From Streptomyces sp. ISL-43 (GTDB taxonomy: Bacteria > Actinomycetota > Actinomycetes > Streptomycetales > Streptomycetaceae): a stretch of 64,000 nucleotides of DNA. Below are positions 26,426 to 35,675 of the stretch, piece after piece. The DNA lies in NCBI RefSeq assembly GCF_018614195.1, contig NZ_JAGGOT010000013.1, positions 388,782 through 452,781 on the forward strand. The letters run 5' to 3'. The translations under genes were made by a program, and so were the position numbers. The notes below the pieces were generated by a model, which was given only the letters and a program-made list of their open reading frames with translations, did not search any database and had not been told where the DNA came from. The first letter of the stretch is position 1. Each line of letters begins with the position of its first letter.

Positions 26426-27799
26426 TCAGATCCGCTCGGGTACAGGATTGCCCGCCGCCTCCACCGCGCGCCGCACCGGCACTCTGGCGAGCAGCACGAA
26501 ACCCAGTGCGAAGAAGACCACCAACGAGATGATCGCGTCCCGGTAGCTGCCCGTGACCTGGTAGGTGAGCCCGAAGACGAGCGGCCCCACCCAGCTCAGC
26601 CCGCGGTCGCTCATCTCGTACGCCGAGAAGTACTCGGCCTCCTTCCCCGCCGGGACCAGGTGCGAGAACAGCGAGCGCGACAGCGCCTGGCTGCCGCCCA
26701 GCACCAGTCCGATCATCGAGGCGAGCGCGAAGAACCACATCGGGGTCCGGGCCGGCAGGAAGTATCCGGCGGCCAGCGTGACCCCCCAGGCGAGCAGCGA
26801 TCCGAGAATCGTCCGCTTGGCTCCGTACCGCACGGCCAGCCGGCCCATGCCCAGCGCACCGGCCACCGCCAGGACCTGCACCAGCAGGACGGCCACGATC
26901 AGCGTCGACTGCTCCAGCTCCAGTTCTTCCGATCCGTAGATCGAGGCCTGGGAGATCACGGTCTGCACGCCGTCGTTGTAGATCAGGTACGCCAGCAGGA
27001 ACGACAGGGTCAGCGGATAGCGCCGCATGTCCTTCAGCGTGGCCACCAGCTGCTTCCAGCCGCTGACGGCCGGCCCCGCGCCCGGCTCCCGGACCACGGC
27101 CCGGTCCCGCAGGCGCCGCAGCGGGATGACCGCGAAGGCGCCCCACCACAGCCCCGCCGAGGCCAGGCAGATCCGGACGGCCTCGCCCTCGGTGAGCCCG
27201 AAGGAGTCGTGGCCCTGGTAGACCACCAGGTTCAGCACCAGGACGAAGGCGCCCGAGGTGTACCCGAAGGCCCAGCCGCGCGAGGAGACGGTGTCCCGCT
27301 CGTCCGGTGTGGAGATCTGCGGCAGGTAGGCGTTGTAGAGCACCATCGAGACCGACAGCGAGGCGTTCGCGACGATCAGCAGCAGTCCGCCGAGCAGATA
27401 GCGGTCGCCGCCCAGGAGGAACATCCCGGTGGTCGCCGCCGCGCCCGTGTAGGCGGCCGCCGCCAGCAGCGGCTTCTTGCGGCCGCTGCGGTCCGCCAGC
27501 GCGCCCACCAGCGGCATGATCAGGACGGCCACGATCACCGAGGCCGACACGGAGTACGCGAAGTACGAGCCGGCCCGGACCGGGATGCCCAGCGGGTGGA
27601 CGTACCCCTCGGAGTCGGCGGCCGCCTTGGCCACCGCCGTCAGGTACGGCCCCAGGAACACGGTGAGCACGCTCGACGAATACACCGAGCAGGCGAAGTC
27701 GTAGAAGTACCAGCCCTGCTGCTCCCGCTTGCGGGAGGCGGCGGCCGTTCTCTCGCCCTCGGCCCCCGGTTCCGCTTCTGCCGTCGTGCGCGCACTCAT
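26426..27799 (-). CDS. Atg22/UMF1-like MFS transporter
   Basis: This 457-aa protein has twelve hydrophobic segments. The opening WYFYDFACSVYSSSVLTVFLGPYL is characteristic of the Atg22/UMF1 branch of the major facilitator superfamily, whose yeast member exports amino acids from the vacuole. The MFS loop signature ALADRSGRKKPLLAA follows helix 3, and a second-half signature lies near YGAKRTILGS. The substrate is unknown. The ATG has GAGGGGG. It lies 68 nt downstream of the glycerophosphodiesterase and probably shares its transcript. Confidence 0.88.
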   Translation of the reverse strand: MSARTTAEAEPGAEGERTAAASRKREQQGWYFYDFACSVYSSSVLTVFLGPYLTAVAKAAADSEGYVHPLGIPVRAGSYFAYSVSASVIVAVLIMPLVGALADRSGRKKPLLAAAAYTGAAATTGMFLLGGDRYLLGGLLLIVANASLSVSMVLYNAYLPQISTPDERDTVSSRGWAFGYTSGAFVLVLNLVVYQGHDSFGLTEGEAVRICLASAGLWWGAFAVIPLRRLRDRAVVREPGAGPAVSGWKQLVATLKDMRRYPLTLSFLLAYLIYNDGVQTVISQASIYGSEELELEQSTLIVAVLLVQVLAVAGALGMGRLAVRYGAKRTILGSLLAWGVTLAAGYFLPARTPMWFFALASMIGLVLGGSQALSRSLFSHLVPAGKEAEYFSAYEMSDRGLSWVGPLVFGLTYQVTGSYRDAIISLVVFFALGFVLLARVPVRRAVEAAGNPVPERI

Positions 27800-27867
27800 C
27801 GGTGCCCCCTCGCTGGTCCCCGTACCGCAGCGGCCGCCGCGCCGGGCGCGGAGGCCGAACGGGCTTG

Positions 27868-28638
27868 TCAGGCCCAGGCCCCGCGCCGGTCCAGCACCGT
27901 GCGCAAGATGTCGATCCGGTCGGTCATGATGCCATCGACTCCCAGGTCGAGGAGTGCCTCCATGCGTTCCGGTTCGTTCACGGTCCACACGTGCACCTGG
28001 AGCCCCCGCGCGTGGGCCGTCCGCACGAAGCGCCGGTCCACCACCCGGATCCCCGCCTGGGTCTCCGGGACCTGCGCCGCGACCGCGCCCGCGCGCAGGG
28101 CCGCCGGGATCGCGAACGAGCGCAGCCGCAGCCCGAGCACCCCGCGGACCCCGTACGAGGTCGCCAGCCGGGGGCCCGCGATCTTCTGCGCCCGGGCCAC
28201 CCGGGTCTCCGAGAAGGAGCCCACGCACACCCGGTCCCAGACCCCGGCCCGCGCGATCAGGTCGACCAGCGGGTGCAGGGCGGACTCGTCCTTGAGGTCC
28301 ACGTTCCACCGGGCGTCCGGGAACTCCTCGAGGAGGTCCTCGAAGAGCGCCAGCGGCTCCGTCCCGGCGACCCGGGCCTCACGGATCCGGCTCCACGGCT
28401 GCTCCCGGATGCGGCCGTGCCCGTCGGTGACCCGGTCCAGGGTCGCGTCGTGGAAGGCGACCAGCTTCCCGTCGGCGCTGGCGTGCACATCGGTCTCGAA
28501 GTACCGGTACCCGGCGTCTGCGGCCCGCCGGAACGCGGCGGCGGTGTTCTCCAGCCCGTCCGCGGCCCCGCCGCGGTGCGCGAAGGGGATCGGAGCCGGG
28601 TGGTCGAGATACGGATGGCGAAGTCGTACGTGCGTCAC
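27868..28638 (-). CDS. Glycerophosphodiester phosphodiesterase
   Basis: This 256-aa cytoplasmic GDPD TIM barrel hydrolyses glycerophosphodiesters to glycerol-3-phosphate and an alcohol. Key parts are FAHRGGAADGLENTAAAF (catalytic His, metal Glu), ETDVHASADGKLVAFHD (Glu, Asp and the second His) and VDLKDES. There is no signal peptide, so it acts on internal phospholipid breakdown products. The GTG at 28638 is preceded by CATACT plus 6 nt, suggesting a leaderless mRNA. An Atg22-like transporter follows. Confidence 0.93.
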   Translation of the reverse strand: MTHVRLRHPYLDHPAPIPFAHRGGAADGLENTAAAFRRAADAGYRYFETDVHASADGKLVAFHDATLDRVTDGHGRIREQPWSRIREARVAGTEPLALFEDLLEEFPDARWNVDLKDESALHPLVDLIARAGVWDRVCVGSFSETRVARAQKIAGPRLATSYGVRGVLGLRLRSFAIPAALRAGAVAAQVPETQAGIRVVDRRFVRTAHARGLQVHVWTVNEPERMEALLDLGVDGIMTDRIDILRTVLDRRGAWA

Positions 28639-28644
28639 CGCGGC

Positions 28645-28650
28645 AGTATG
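28645..28650 (-). promoter_or_regulatory. -10 box of the leaderless GDPD gene
   Basis: CATACT on the minus strand ends 6 nt before the GTG start, the same spacing as at three other genes in this window. Confidence 0.45.
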
Positions 28651-28851
28651 CCCGCTGTTCCCCCAGGGGCGGGAGCGCCCCGATGGCCGCGCGATGAACG
28701 CCACACCCCCGCGCCCGCCCGCCGCCCCGAGGCCGGCACAGGGCCCCCTGGTCCGCCCGGCGCGGTCCGTGCCACCCTGTAACCGCAGAACGATCCAATC
28801 CGGCTCCCCGTGGGCCGGCAGGGGCCAATTCGACGAAGGTGGACCGGACCC

Positions 28852-30354
28852 ATGGCGCAGTGGACCTCGGCCGTAGGGGCCGCACAGCTCGGCCGGCTCA
28901 TCACCTCCCAGCAGGGGCGGCCCGCCGTGCCCGGCGCGCGCAAGCTGCCCGCGTACCGCACGCTCGCCGACGGCATCCGGCTGCTCGTCCTCGAGGGCCG
29001 CGTGCCCGTCGCCGCCCGGCTCCCCGCCGAGCGGGAGCTCGCCGTGGTGCTCTCCGTCAGCCGCACCACCGTCGCCGCCGCCTACGAGGCCCTGCGCGGC
29101 GAAGGGTTCCTGGAGTCCCGCCGGGGCGCCGGCAGCTGGACCGCCGTACCCGCCGGCAACCCGATGCCGGCCCGCGGCCTGGAGCCCCTGCCCCCCGAGT
29201 CCCTCGGCTCGATGATCGACCTCGGCTGCGCCGCCCTCCCGGCCCCCGAGCCCTGGCTCACCAAGGCCGTCCAGGGCGCTCTGGAGGAGCTCCCGCCGTA
29301 CGCGCACACCCACGGCGACTACCCGGCCGGGCTGCCCGCCCTGCGCCGCATGCTCGCCGACCGCTACACCGAGCGCGGCATCCCGACCATGCCCGAGCAG
29401 ATCATGGTCACCACGGGAGCGATGGGCGCCATCGACGCCATCTGCAGCCTCTTCGCGGGGCGCGGCGAGCGGATCGCCGTCGAATCCCCCTCCTACGCCA
29501 ACATCCTGCAGCTGATGCGCGCCGCCGGGGTCCGCCTCGTGCCCGTGGCCATGGGAGAGGGGCTGAGCGGCTGGGACATGGACGTCTGGCGCCAGGTGCT
29601 GCGCGACTCCGCGCCCCGTCTCGCCTACGTCGTCGCCGACTTCCACAACCCGACCGGGGCGCTCGCCTCCGACGAGCAGCGCCGCGCGATGGTGGAGGCG
29701 GCCCGCTCGGCGGGCACCGTGCTCGTCGCCGACGAGACCATGATCGAGCTCCAGTTCGACCCGGCGATGGAGATGCCGCGCCCGGTCTGCTCCTTCGACC
29801 CGGGCGGCTCCACCGTCATCACCGTCGGCTCCGCCAGCAAGGCCTTCTGGGCCGGCATGCGCATCGGCTGGGTCCGCGCGGCCCCCGACGTCATCCGCAG
29901 CCTCGTCGCGGCCCGCGCCTACGCCGACCTGGGCACGCCGGTGCTGGAACAGCTCGCGGTGAACTGGCTGATGCGCACCGGCGGCTGGGCCCAGGCCGTG
30001 GAGATCCGCCGCGACCAGGCCCGCGAGAACCGGGACGCGCTGGTGGCCGCGGTGCGCCGGGAGCTGCCGGACTGGGAGTTCCGGGTGCCGCTGGGCGGTC
30101 TGACCCTGTGGGCCCGCGCGGGCGGGCTGTCGGGCTCCCGGCTGGCCGAGGTGGGGGAGCGGGTCGGTGTACGGGTCCCCTCGGGGCCCCGGTTCGGCGT
30201 CGACGGCGCCTTCGAGGGGTACGTCCGGCTCCCGTTCACGGTGGGCGGTGCCGTGGCCGAGGAGGCGGCGGCCCGGCTGGCGGCCGCGGCCCGGCTGGTC
30301 GGCACGGGCGCGGGCGGTAGCGGCGCGGAGCCGCCGCGCACCTTCGTCGCCTAG
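28852..30354 (+). CDS. MocR-type GntR/aminotransferase regulator
   Basis: This is a 500-aa fusion. The N-terminal GntR winged helix (about 30-105: YRTLADGIRLLVLEGRVPVAARLPAERELA, SRTTVAAAYEALRGEGFLESRRGAGSW) joins an aspartate-aminotransferase fold. The PLP lysine is Lys330 in SASKAFWAG, with DFHNPTG upstream. MocR/PdxR proteins usually use bound PLP to regulate a divergent gene. The divergent gene here is the GDPD (213 nt apart), an atypical neighbour. The ATG is supported by the pattern of homologues; a ribosome site (GAAGGTGGA) is weak. Confidence 0.9.
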   Translation: MAQWTSAVGAAQLGRLITSQQGRPAVPGARKLPAYRTLADGIRLLVLEGRVPVAARLPAERELAVVLSVSRTTVAAAYEALRGEGFLESRRGAGSWTAVPAGNPMPARGLEPLPPESLGSMIDLGCAALPAPEPWLTKAVQGALEELPPYAHTHGDYPAGLPALRRMLADRYTERGIPTMPEQIMVTTGAMGAIDAICSLFAGRGERIAVESPSYANILQLMRAAGVRLVPVAMGEGLSGWDMDVWRQVLRDSAPRLAYVVADFHNPTGALASDEQRRAMVEAARSAGTVLVADETMIELQFDPAMEMPRPVCSFDPGGSTVITVGSASKAFWAGMRIGWVRAAPDVIRSLVAARAYADLGTPVLEQLAVNWLMRTGGWAQAVEIRRDQARENRDALVAAVRRELPDWEFRVPLGGLTLWARAGGLSGSRLAEVGERVGVRVPSGPRFGVDGAFEGYVRLPFTVGGAVAEEAAARLAAAARLVGTGAGGSGAEPPRTFVA

Positions 30355-30398
30355 GGCCCAGGGCCCAGGACGCGGAGAGACGGCCTGCCTGCGGGCAG

Positions 30399-32045
30399 TT
30401 ACGGGGCGTCCGCCGGGACCTCTGGGATCTCCGAGGCGTCGATGGCGCCGGTCGAGGGGCCCTGGGCCTGGGCCGGCGGCTGGACGATGTGCAGCGGTTT
30501 GCCCAGCGTGACGTGGTCCGGGACGGGCGCCGGCGCCGCCCGCCGCTCGGGCAGGAGGTCCAGTACCGCCTGCCGGTGCGCCGGGTGGGTGGCGTCGTCG
30601 TAGGGGTCCGGCGTGGCGGGCACCTGCAGCCGGTGCACGGGACCGGTGCCGAGCCGGGCGTACCCGCGCCCCGGCGGCAGCTGGGCCGTCGGCGTGGTGT
30701 GCGGGGGGAGGCCCAGTACGTCGGCGATCTGCTGGATCGCGGCGGACCCGAGCACGACCCGGGCCCTGGTGTGCTGCCAGACGGAGTCGTGCAGCAGCTC
30801 CAGGTGGTCGAACTGCTCGGCCACCACCACGGTGATGTGGGCGGCGCGTCCGTGCCGCAGCGGCACCTGCAGCTGCGCGAGCGGATCGGGGCCGCCCTCG
30901 GCGGTGGCCAGGTGGGCCAGCACGCTGGGGCGGTCGAGCAGGATCCACAGCGGGCGCCGGGTGTCCTCGGGGGCGGGCCGGCCGGCCTCGCGGGCGCGGT
31001 GGATGGCGATCAGCCGCCGCTCTGTCTCGCGTGCGGCCCACTCCAGCGTGGCCAGCGCCCCGTTCGGCCCGCATTCCACGGCGAGGACGCCGGCGCGGCC
31101 GCAGAGGCAGGAGTACTCGCCGCTGCCGCCGCCCTCCACGACCAGTACGTCGCCGCCGTGCCGCAGGGCCTGCAGGGCGATCGAGCGCAGCAGGGTGGAC
31201 GTTCCGCTGCCGGGCTGCCCGACGGCCAGCAGGTGGGGCTCGGTGGAGCGGGAGCCGGTGCGCCAGATGACCGGGGGCATGTCGCGGGGCTCGTCGCCCT
31301 CCAGTACGGGCAGGGTGCGCTGCACGCTGCCCGGGTCGGTGAAGCCGAGCACGGCCTCTCCGGGCGAGGTCACGAAAGGCTGGGCGGCGATGCCTGTCGG
31401 CAGCGCCGCCAGCACGCTCAGGTCGAGCTGGTTGCCCTCCTCGTCCCAGTCGAAGAGATACTCCCGTCCGCGCCCGGACTTGGCGTGCAGCAGTGCCTCG
31501 ATCCGGACCCTCGACGCCGCCTCGCCGTCGGTGAAGTAGGCCGGGTAGCGGATGTGGAGCCGGGTGACGCGGCCCGCCTCGTCGAACTCGTAGCCGCTGA
31601 AGGCCTTGTCCCAGTCCCCGCCGTGGGCGAAGAGCGGACTCGGATCCTCCGGGATGGAGAAGTACGGCACGAGGGCTTCGTAGAGGGAGCCGAGGCGTTC
31701 GGTCTCGGCATCGCTGGGCCCGGTCTTCACCGGGGTGCGGTCGCGCCCCTGCCAGGCCGCCGCCGCCATGAGGGTGATCAGGGCGGTGAGGGGTCCGTAG
31801 GGGACGAGCGCGACCACGAGGACGCAGGCGGCTCCCAGGAACAGCGCGGGACCACGCTTGTCCTTGGGGGTGTCGCACCATTTGCGCCGCCCGGCCGAGG
31901 CCAGGATGCGCAGGCCGCGTCCGATGGTGAGGAGCGGATGGAGGACGTCCGTGGCGCTGTCGGCGGCCGTGCGAGCGAGGTCGCGGCCCCGGGTCAGCGA
32001 CACGGTGCCGCTGCTGAGGATGCGGGGAAGTGGGCGCCGGGCCAC
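30399..32045 (-). CDS. FtsK/TraB-like P-loop protein with degenerate Walker motifs
   Basis: This 548-aa protein has two N-terminal transmembrane helices (around 70-110, ALFLGAACVLVVALVPYGPL) and a soluble ATPase-like domain. The Walker A position reads GQPGSGTST, with Thr282 where lysine is expected. The Walker B position reads PLWILLDRPSV, with Arg after the Asp. The overall order (membrane anchor, RecA-like core, Arg/His-rich tail) resembles FtsK/SpoIIIE/TraB DNA translocases and the chromosomal TraB-like proteins of Streptomyces. The loss of the P-loop lysine suggests weak or no ATPase activity. The GTG follows AGGAG. It pairs with a 64-aa membrane gene 50 nt upstream. Confidence 0.72.
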   Translation of the reverse strand: MARRPLPRILSSGTVSLTRGRDLARTAADSATDVLHPLLTIGRGLRILASAGRRKWCDTPKDKRGPALFLGAACVLVVALVPYGPLTALITLMAAAAWQGRDRTPVKTGPSDAETERLGSLYEALVPYFSIPEDPSPLFAHGGDWDKAFSGYEFDEAGRVTRLHIRYPAYFTDGEAASRVRIEALLHAKSGRGREYLFDWDEEGNQLDLSVLAALPTGIAAQPFVTSPGEAVLGFTDPGSVQRTLPVLEGDEPRDMPPVIWRTGSRSTEPHLLAVGQPGSGTSTLLRSIALQALRHGGDVLVVEGGGSGEYSCLCGRAGVLAVECGPNGALATLEWAARETERRLIAIHRAREAGRPAPEDTRRPLWILLDRPSVLAHLATAEGGPDPLAQLQVPLRHGRAAHITVVVAEQFDHLELLHDSVWQHTRARVVLGSAAIQQIADVLGLPPHTTPTAQLPPGRGYARLGTGPVHRLQVPATPDPYDDATHPAHRQAVLDLLPERRAAPAPVPDHVTLGKPLHIVQPPAQAQGPSTGAIDASEIPEVPADAP

Positions 32046-32095
32046 GGGCGTCTCCTGGAGTTTTGGGTGCTTCGGGTGGGTGCCGGCGGCGGGCG

Positions 32096-32290
32096 CTAGA
32101 GCCTGATCCCGCCGAGGAGGCTCGCGAGGCTCGCCGTGCTCGCCGTGATGCTGGGGGCGATGGCGGAGCCGGCGAGGAAGAAGCCGAAGAGCGCGCACAC
32201 GAACGCGTGCGTCAGCTTCATGCCGTCCTTCTTGAAGAAGAGGAAGCAGATGATGCCGAGCAGTACGACACCTGAGATGGACAGGACCAT
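32096..32290 (-). CDS. Small membrane protein (64 aa)
   Basis: This 64-aa protein has two hydrophobic helices (VLSISGVVLLGIICFLFF and HAFVCALFGFFLAGSAIA) joined by KKDGMKLT, and a Ser/Ala-rich C-terminus. The ATG is preceded by AGGAG at good spacing. Similar two-helix proteins accompany TraB/FtsK-like ATPases in Streptomyces integrative plasmids and chromosomal remnants. Its place 50 nt before the degenerate FtsK-like gene suggests a membrane partner. The function is unknown. Confidence 0.78.
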   Translation of the reverse strand: MVLSISGVVLLGIICFLFFKKDGMKLTHAFVCALFGFFLAGSAIAPSITASTASLASLLGGIRL

Positions 32291-32576
32291 GAGAGGTTCT
32301 CCTGGTGGGTGGGGACAGTCACCATCAGTTCTTCCAGGCTCACAGGAAGTATCAATGCGACAAAAGGTGCATACGGGTGAATCCAGGAGTTTTTCACTTG
32401 ACCGGCCCAGCCTGGCTGGCGCGCCGGGTGCCGCGGGCGCAAGGGGTCGCAGGGTGATCATTGCCTCGGCCCGCCCCGCTCATGTGCAGGTCCGGGCGCT
32501 ACGCTGGCGATTCACCCGTACGGACGCATTTGCCGTGCGCACCCCTGCCCCCTGCCCGTGAAAGGCGGTACGACCG

Positions 32577-33002
32577 ATGAGTGAGCACGTCGAGAACAGC
32601 TCCCAGGGCTCCCCGGACGTTCCCGACGAGGACGTCATCGAGCTGGCCACCAAGATCTTCGACCTCGCCCGGCAGGGTGAGACCGAAACGCTCGCCGCCT
32701 ACCTCGACGCGGGCGTCCCCGCGAACCTCACGAACGACCGCGGCGACACCCTCGTCATGCTCGCCGCCTACCACGGCCACGCCGACGCCGTCGCGGCCCT
32801 GCTGGCCCGCGGTGCGGAAGCCGACCGAGCCAACGACCGCGGCCAGACCCCGCTCGCCGGAGCGGTCTTCAAGGGCGAGGAGGCCGTCATCCGCGCACTG
32901 CTCGCCGGCGGCGCCGACCCGAACGCCGGAACGCCCTCCGCCGTGGACACGGCCCGCATGTTCGCCAAGGCCGACCTGCTGGAACTTTTCGGAGCCAAGT
33001 AG
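32577..33002 (+). CDS. Ankyrin-repeat protein
   Basis: This 141-aa protein consists of about three ankyrin repeats (DRGDTLVMLAAYHGHADAVAALLARGAEAD, then DRGQTPLAGAVFKGEEAVIRALLAGGADPN), with an acidic N-terminal helix before them. There is no signal or membrane segment. Small ankyrin proteins of this kind are protein-interaction modules, and the partner is unknown. The ATG follows GAAAGGCGG. The adjacent small ORF and HEAT gene are also built on helical repeats. Confidence 0.88.
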   Translation: MSEHVENSSQGSPDVPDEDVIELATKIFDLARQGETETLAAYLDAGVPANLTNDRGDTLVMLAAYHGHADAVAALLARGAEADRANDRGQTPLAGAVFKGEEAVIRALLAGGADPNAGTPSAVDTARMFAKADLLELFGAK

Positions 33003-33237
33003 TCCACTTTTGGCGGTTTCTTGCGCGGCCGTTGCCCGGTCCAGACCTCACGGGTTGGTCACGGCGGCCTTAAATGTGGTCGCGGCGCACAAACCGCCTG
33101 GGTCATCATGGCGTCGGATTCGATTCGCGGGCATGGCGGACGGGCAGGAGCGGGCAGGACACAACGGGTGTCCGACCCCCACCCCTGCCGGGGGACCGCC
33201 GCCCTGGCCGCGAAGCACCGACGAGAGTGAGAAGGCA

Positions 33238-33306
33238 ATGGTCTACATCGAGCGGAACAAGACGGCGACGGCGGACGTCCTCACATGCTGTTACGCGGCC
33301 CTGTGA
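33238..33306 (+). CDS. 22-aa small ORF with tandem cysteines
   Basis: The ORF reads MVYIERNKTATADVLTCCYAAL, written here in two overlapping parts: MVYIERNKTATADVL and VLTCCYAAL. GAGAAGG precedes the ATG at a short spacing of 2 nt, and the stop is 46 nt before the HEAT-repeat gene. It is too short to assign. It could be a leader peptide, with tandem cysteine codons acting as an attenuation sensor, or a small peptide made with the HEAT protein. A short stem-loop (33157-33173, GGACAC/GTGTCC) lies upstream. Confidence 0.35.
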   Translation: MVYIERNKTATADVLTCCYAAL

Positions 33307-33352
33307 ATTCCGATTCCCGGTCGCGTCCCCAGCTTGATTTGAGGCCACTCCC

Positions 33353-34759
33353 ATGTTCGAACCAGTCATAGCGCCTAGCGGCACCCTGCTCGGGCTCCTC
33401 CAGCGGGGCCGCGGCGACGGCACGCTGCACGCACTCGCGGCGCCCAGGGCCGAGGCCCTGACGGCGCTCAACCAGTGCGTGACCGGCGATCCGCGCCAGG
33501 ACTGGCAGATCGAGAACCGCTCCTTGTACTACGCCCGGCTGTACGTGGACCTCGACGGCCCCCTGGGCGAGATCGAGACCCACCTCTTCGGCGTCGACGA
33601 CCTCGTCGACGAGGACGACCGCCGCACCGGCCTCGCCCTGTCCGTGCTCGGACACCTGGCCTCGTACGGCCGCGACGACGCGCTCATGCTGCTGCGCCGC
33701 TACGCCGCCACGGGCGCCAACTGGGCCTGGGCCCTCGACGAGCTCGCCCTGCGCGACGACGACGAGGGACTGCGCTCACTGGCAGGCCCGGTCCTCGCCC
33801 GCTTCCCCGCCACCGCCGAGGGCGAGGCGCGGCTGGCCGCCGCCGTCCGCGACGCCTACGAGCCCAGGCCCTGGTGCCTGTGGGAAGAGGCACCCGGGGC
33901 CCCCGAGTACGCCGCGCGCTTGCGCGCCGCCCGCCAGCAGGGCTCCTTCGACCGCTGGCAGCGCCAGCTCACCCCGCGCGGCCCCCAGCCCGGCTGGGGC
34001 GTCCAGGCCGTCTTCGACTGGGCCGCCGACGGGCTGCGCCGGGGCACCCCGCTGCACGTGCCCGCCGCCCGCTGCCTCGCCGCCGTGGCCACCCCCGAGG
34101 ACCGCTCCGCGATCCTCGCGGCCGCCGCCGGCGCCTCCGGCGAGGCCGCCCGGGCCACCGCACTGCACCACCTGGTCCTCGCCGAGCCGGAGAACCCGGC
34201 CGTACTGGACCTCATCGAAGCCGCCGGGGACGAGCCGGCCGTGGCCGCCTACGAGCGCATGTGCGGCCCCGGCGCCGTCGAGCGGGCCCGGCGCTGGGTC
34301 CACCGGCCCGACGCCCTCGGAGCGGCCGCCGCGACCCTCCTGGCCGCCCGTGGCGGAGCCGAGGACGCCGCCCTGGTACTGGGCGCCCTGCGCTCCACGG
34401 TCCGCGGCTCCGGCCCCGACTCGGTGCCGCTCTTCGCCCTGGTCGACGGAGCCGGCCGGCTCGCGATCGGCTGCGCGGCCCCGGTGCTGCGCCACATCTA
34501 CCGCGAGACGGCCTCCTCCCACCTGCGCGGCCGGGCCGCCCGGGCCCTGGCGGCCACGGACCCCTCCTTCGCGGCGGGCTTCGCGGTGGAGTGCCTCTGG
34601 GACTGCGAGGAGACGACCCGCGAGGTGGCCGCCCGCCACGCCGAGACGGCCGACGCCCGCGTGGCGCCGAGGCTGCGCCGCCTGGCCATGGACCCGGCGG
34701 AGGAAGAGGACGTGCAGTCGGCGGTACGGAGCCGGATCGCTCCGGAGTCGGCGGTGTAG
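33353..34759 (+). CDS. HEAT-repeat protein
   Basis: This 468-aa protein consists of repeated helical pairs across its length, rich in Ala, Arg and Leu (for example AILAAAAGASGEAARATALHHL and RHIYRETASSHLRGRAARALAATDPSFAAGF), matching HEAT/PBS-lyase-type repeats. There is no signal peptide and no metal or nucleotide motif. Such proteins are scaffolds; related ones appear beside unusual enzymes, but no enzyme is evident here. The ATG lies 13 nt after GATTTGAGG. It converges on pxpC. Confidence 0.82.
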   Translation: MFEPVIAPSGTLLGLLQRGRGDGTLHALAAPRAEALTALNQCVTGDPRQDWQIENRSLYYARLYVDLDGPLGEIETHLFGVDDLVDEDDRRTGLALSVLGHLASYGRDDALMLLRRYAATGANWAWALDELALRDDDEGLRSLAGPVLARFPATAEGEARLAAAVRDAYEPRPWCLWEEAPGAPEYAARLRAARQQGSFDRWQRQLTPRGPQPGWGVQAVFDWAADGLRRGTPLHVPAARCLAAVATPEDRSAILAAAAGASGEAARATALHHLVLAEPENPAVLDLIEAAGDEPAVAAYERMCGPGAVERARRWVHRPDALGAAAATLLAARGGAEDAALVLGALRSTVRGSGPDSVPLFALVDGAGRLAIGCAAPVLRHIYRETASSHLRGRAARALAATDPSFAAGFAVECLWDCEETTREVAARHAETADARVAPRLRRLAMDPAEEEDVQSAVRSRIAPESAV

Positions 34760-34808
34760 GCACGGGCCGGCGGGCCCGGACGCCCGCGCCCGCCGCTCAC
34801 ACCTCCGC

Positions 34809-35675
34809 TCACACCTCCACGAACCGCACCCCCGCCCCCGGCCGCGCCTGCGCGGCGGCGTCCAGGGCGGGGCCCGGGGGGACCACCCCCACGACCGGGT
34901 AGCCGCCCGTCACCGGGTGGTCGGCCAGGAAGACCACCGGCCGGCCGTCCGGGGGGACCTGGACCGCGCCGAGCACCATGCCCTCGCTCGGCAGCTCTCC
35001 GGCCCGGGCCCGGGCCAGCGGCGGCCCCTCCGTGCGCAGGCCGATGCGGTTCGAGGCCGCCGAGACGACGTACCGCGCGCGCAGCAGCCGCCCCGTCACC
35101 GACTCCCGCTCGAACCAGTCGGCCCTCGGCCCCAGGCGCAGCGGGAGCACCAGCTCCGAGGGCGGGCCCGGCGCCGCCAGGGCGTCCACCCCGGCCACCG
35201 GGTCCGGACCGGGCGCCCCCACCGGCAGCAGCGCCCCCGCCGCCAGGACCGGCGGGCCCAGACCCGACAGCAGGTCCGTCGAGCGACTGCCGAGGACCGG
35301 CTCCACCGCGAACCCTCCCCGCACCGCGACGTAGCTCCGCACTCCCGACTCCGCCCGGCCCACCTCCAGCTCCGCCCCGGCGCGCAGCAGGACCGGGGCT
35401 CCCCAGGCGGCCGCGCGCCCGCAGACCCGTACCCCGCAAGGGGCACCGGTGACCGCCACCACCAGCGGGCCGCCCAGGGCGCGCAGGGCCACGCCGTCCA
35501 AGGTCGTCTCCAGGACGGCCGCTCGCGGAGGATTGCCCAGCAGGCGGTTCGCCAGCGCGTGCGCCCCCGTGTCGAGGGCCCCCGACCGGGGGACGCCCAG
35601 GTGCGCGTACCCGGGCCGGCCCAGGTCCTGGACGGTGGTCAGCGCGCCCTGCCGCAGGACCTCCAGGGCCCTCAC
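34809..35675 (-). CDS. pxpC: 5-oxoprolinase subunit C
   Basis: This 288-aa protein is the biotin-dependent-carboxylase-like (AHS2/KipA) subunit of the PxpABC complex, which uses ATP to open 5-oxoproline to glutamate. Family signatures are TTVQDLGRPGYAHLGVPRSGALD near the start, SNRIGLRTEGPPL, and HPVTGGYPVVGVVP near the end. The GTG start overlaps the pxpB stop (GTGA). It is the last gene of the operon and converges on the HEAT gene. Confidence 0.93.
   Translation of the reverse strand: MRALEVLRQGALTTVQDLGRPGYAHLGVPRSGALDTGAHALANRLLGNPPRAAVLETTLDGVALRALGGPLVVAVTGAPCGVRVCGRAAAWGAPVLLRAGAELEVGRAESGVRSYVAVRGGFAVEPVLGSRSTDLLSGLGPPVLAAGALLPVGAPGPDPVAGVDALAAPGPPSELVLPLRLGPRADWFERESVTGRLLRARYVVSAASNRIGLRTEGPPLARARAGELPSEGMVLGAVQVPPDGRPVVFLADHPVTGGYPVVGVVPPGPALDAAAQARPGAGVRFVEV

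Noticed and set aside
33100..33180. Possible tRNA (GATTCGATTC)
   Set aside because: No acceptor or anticodon stems can be drawn.
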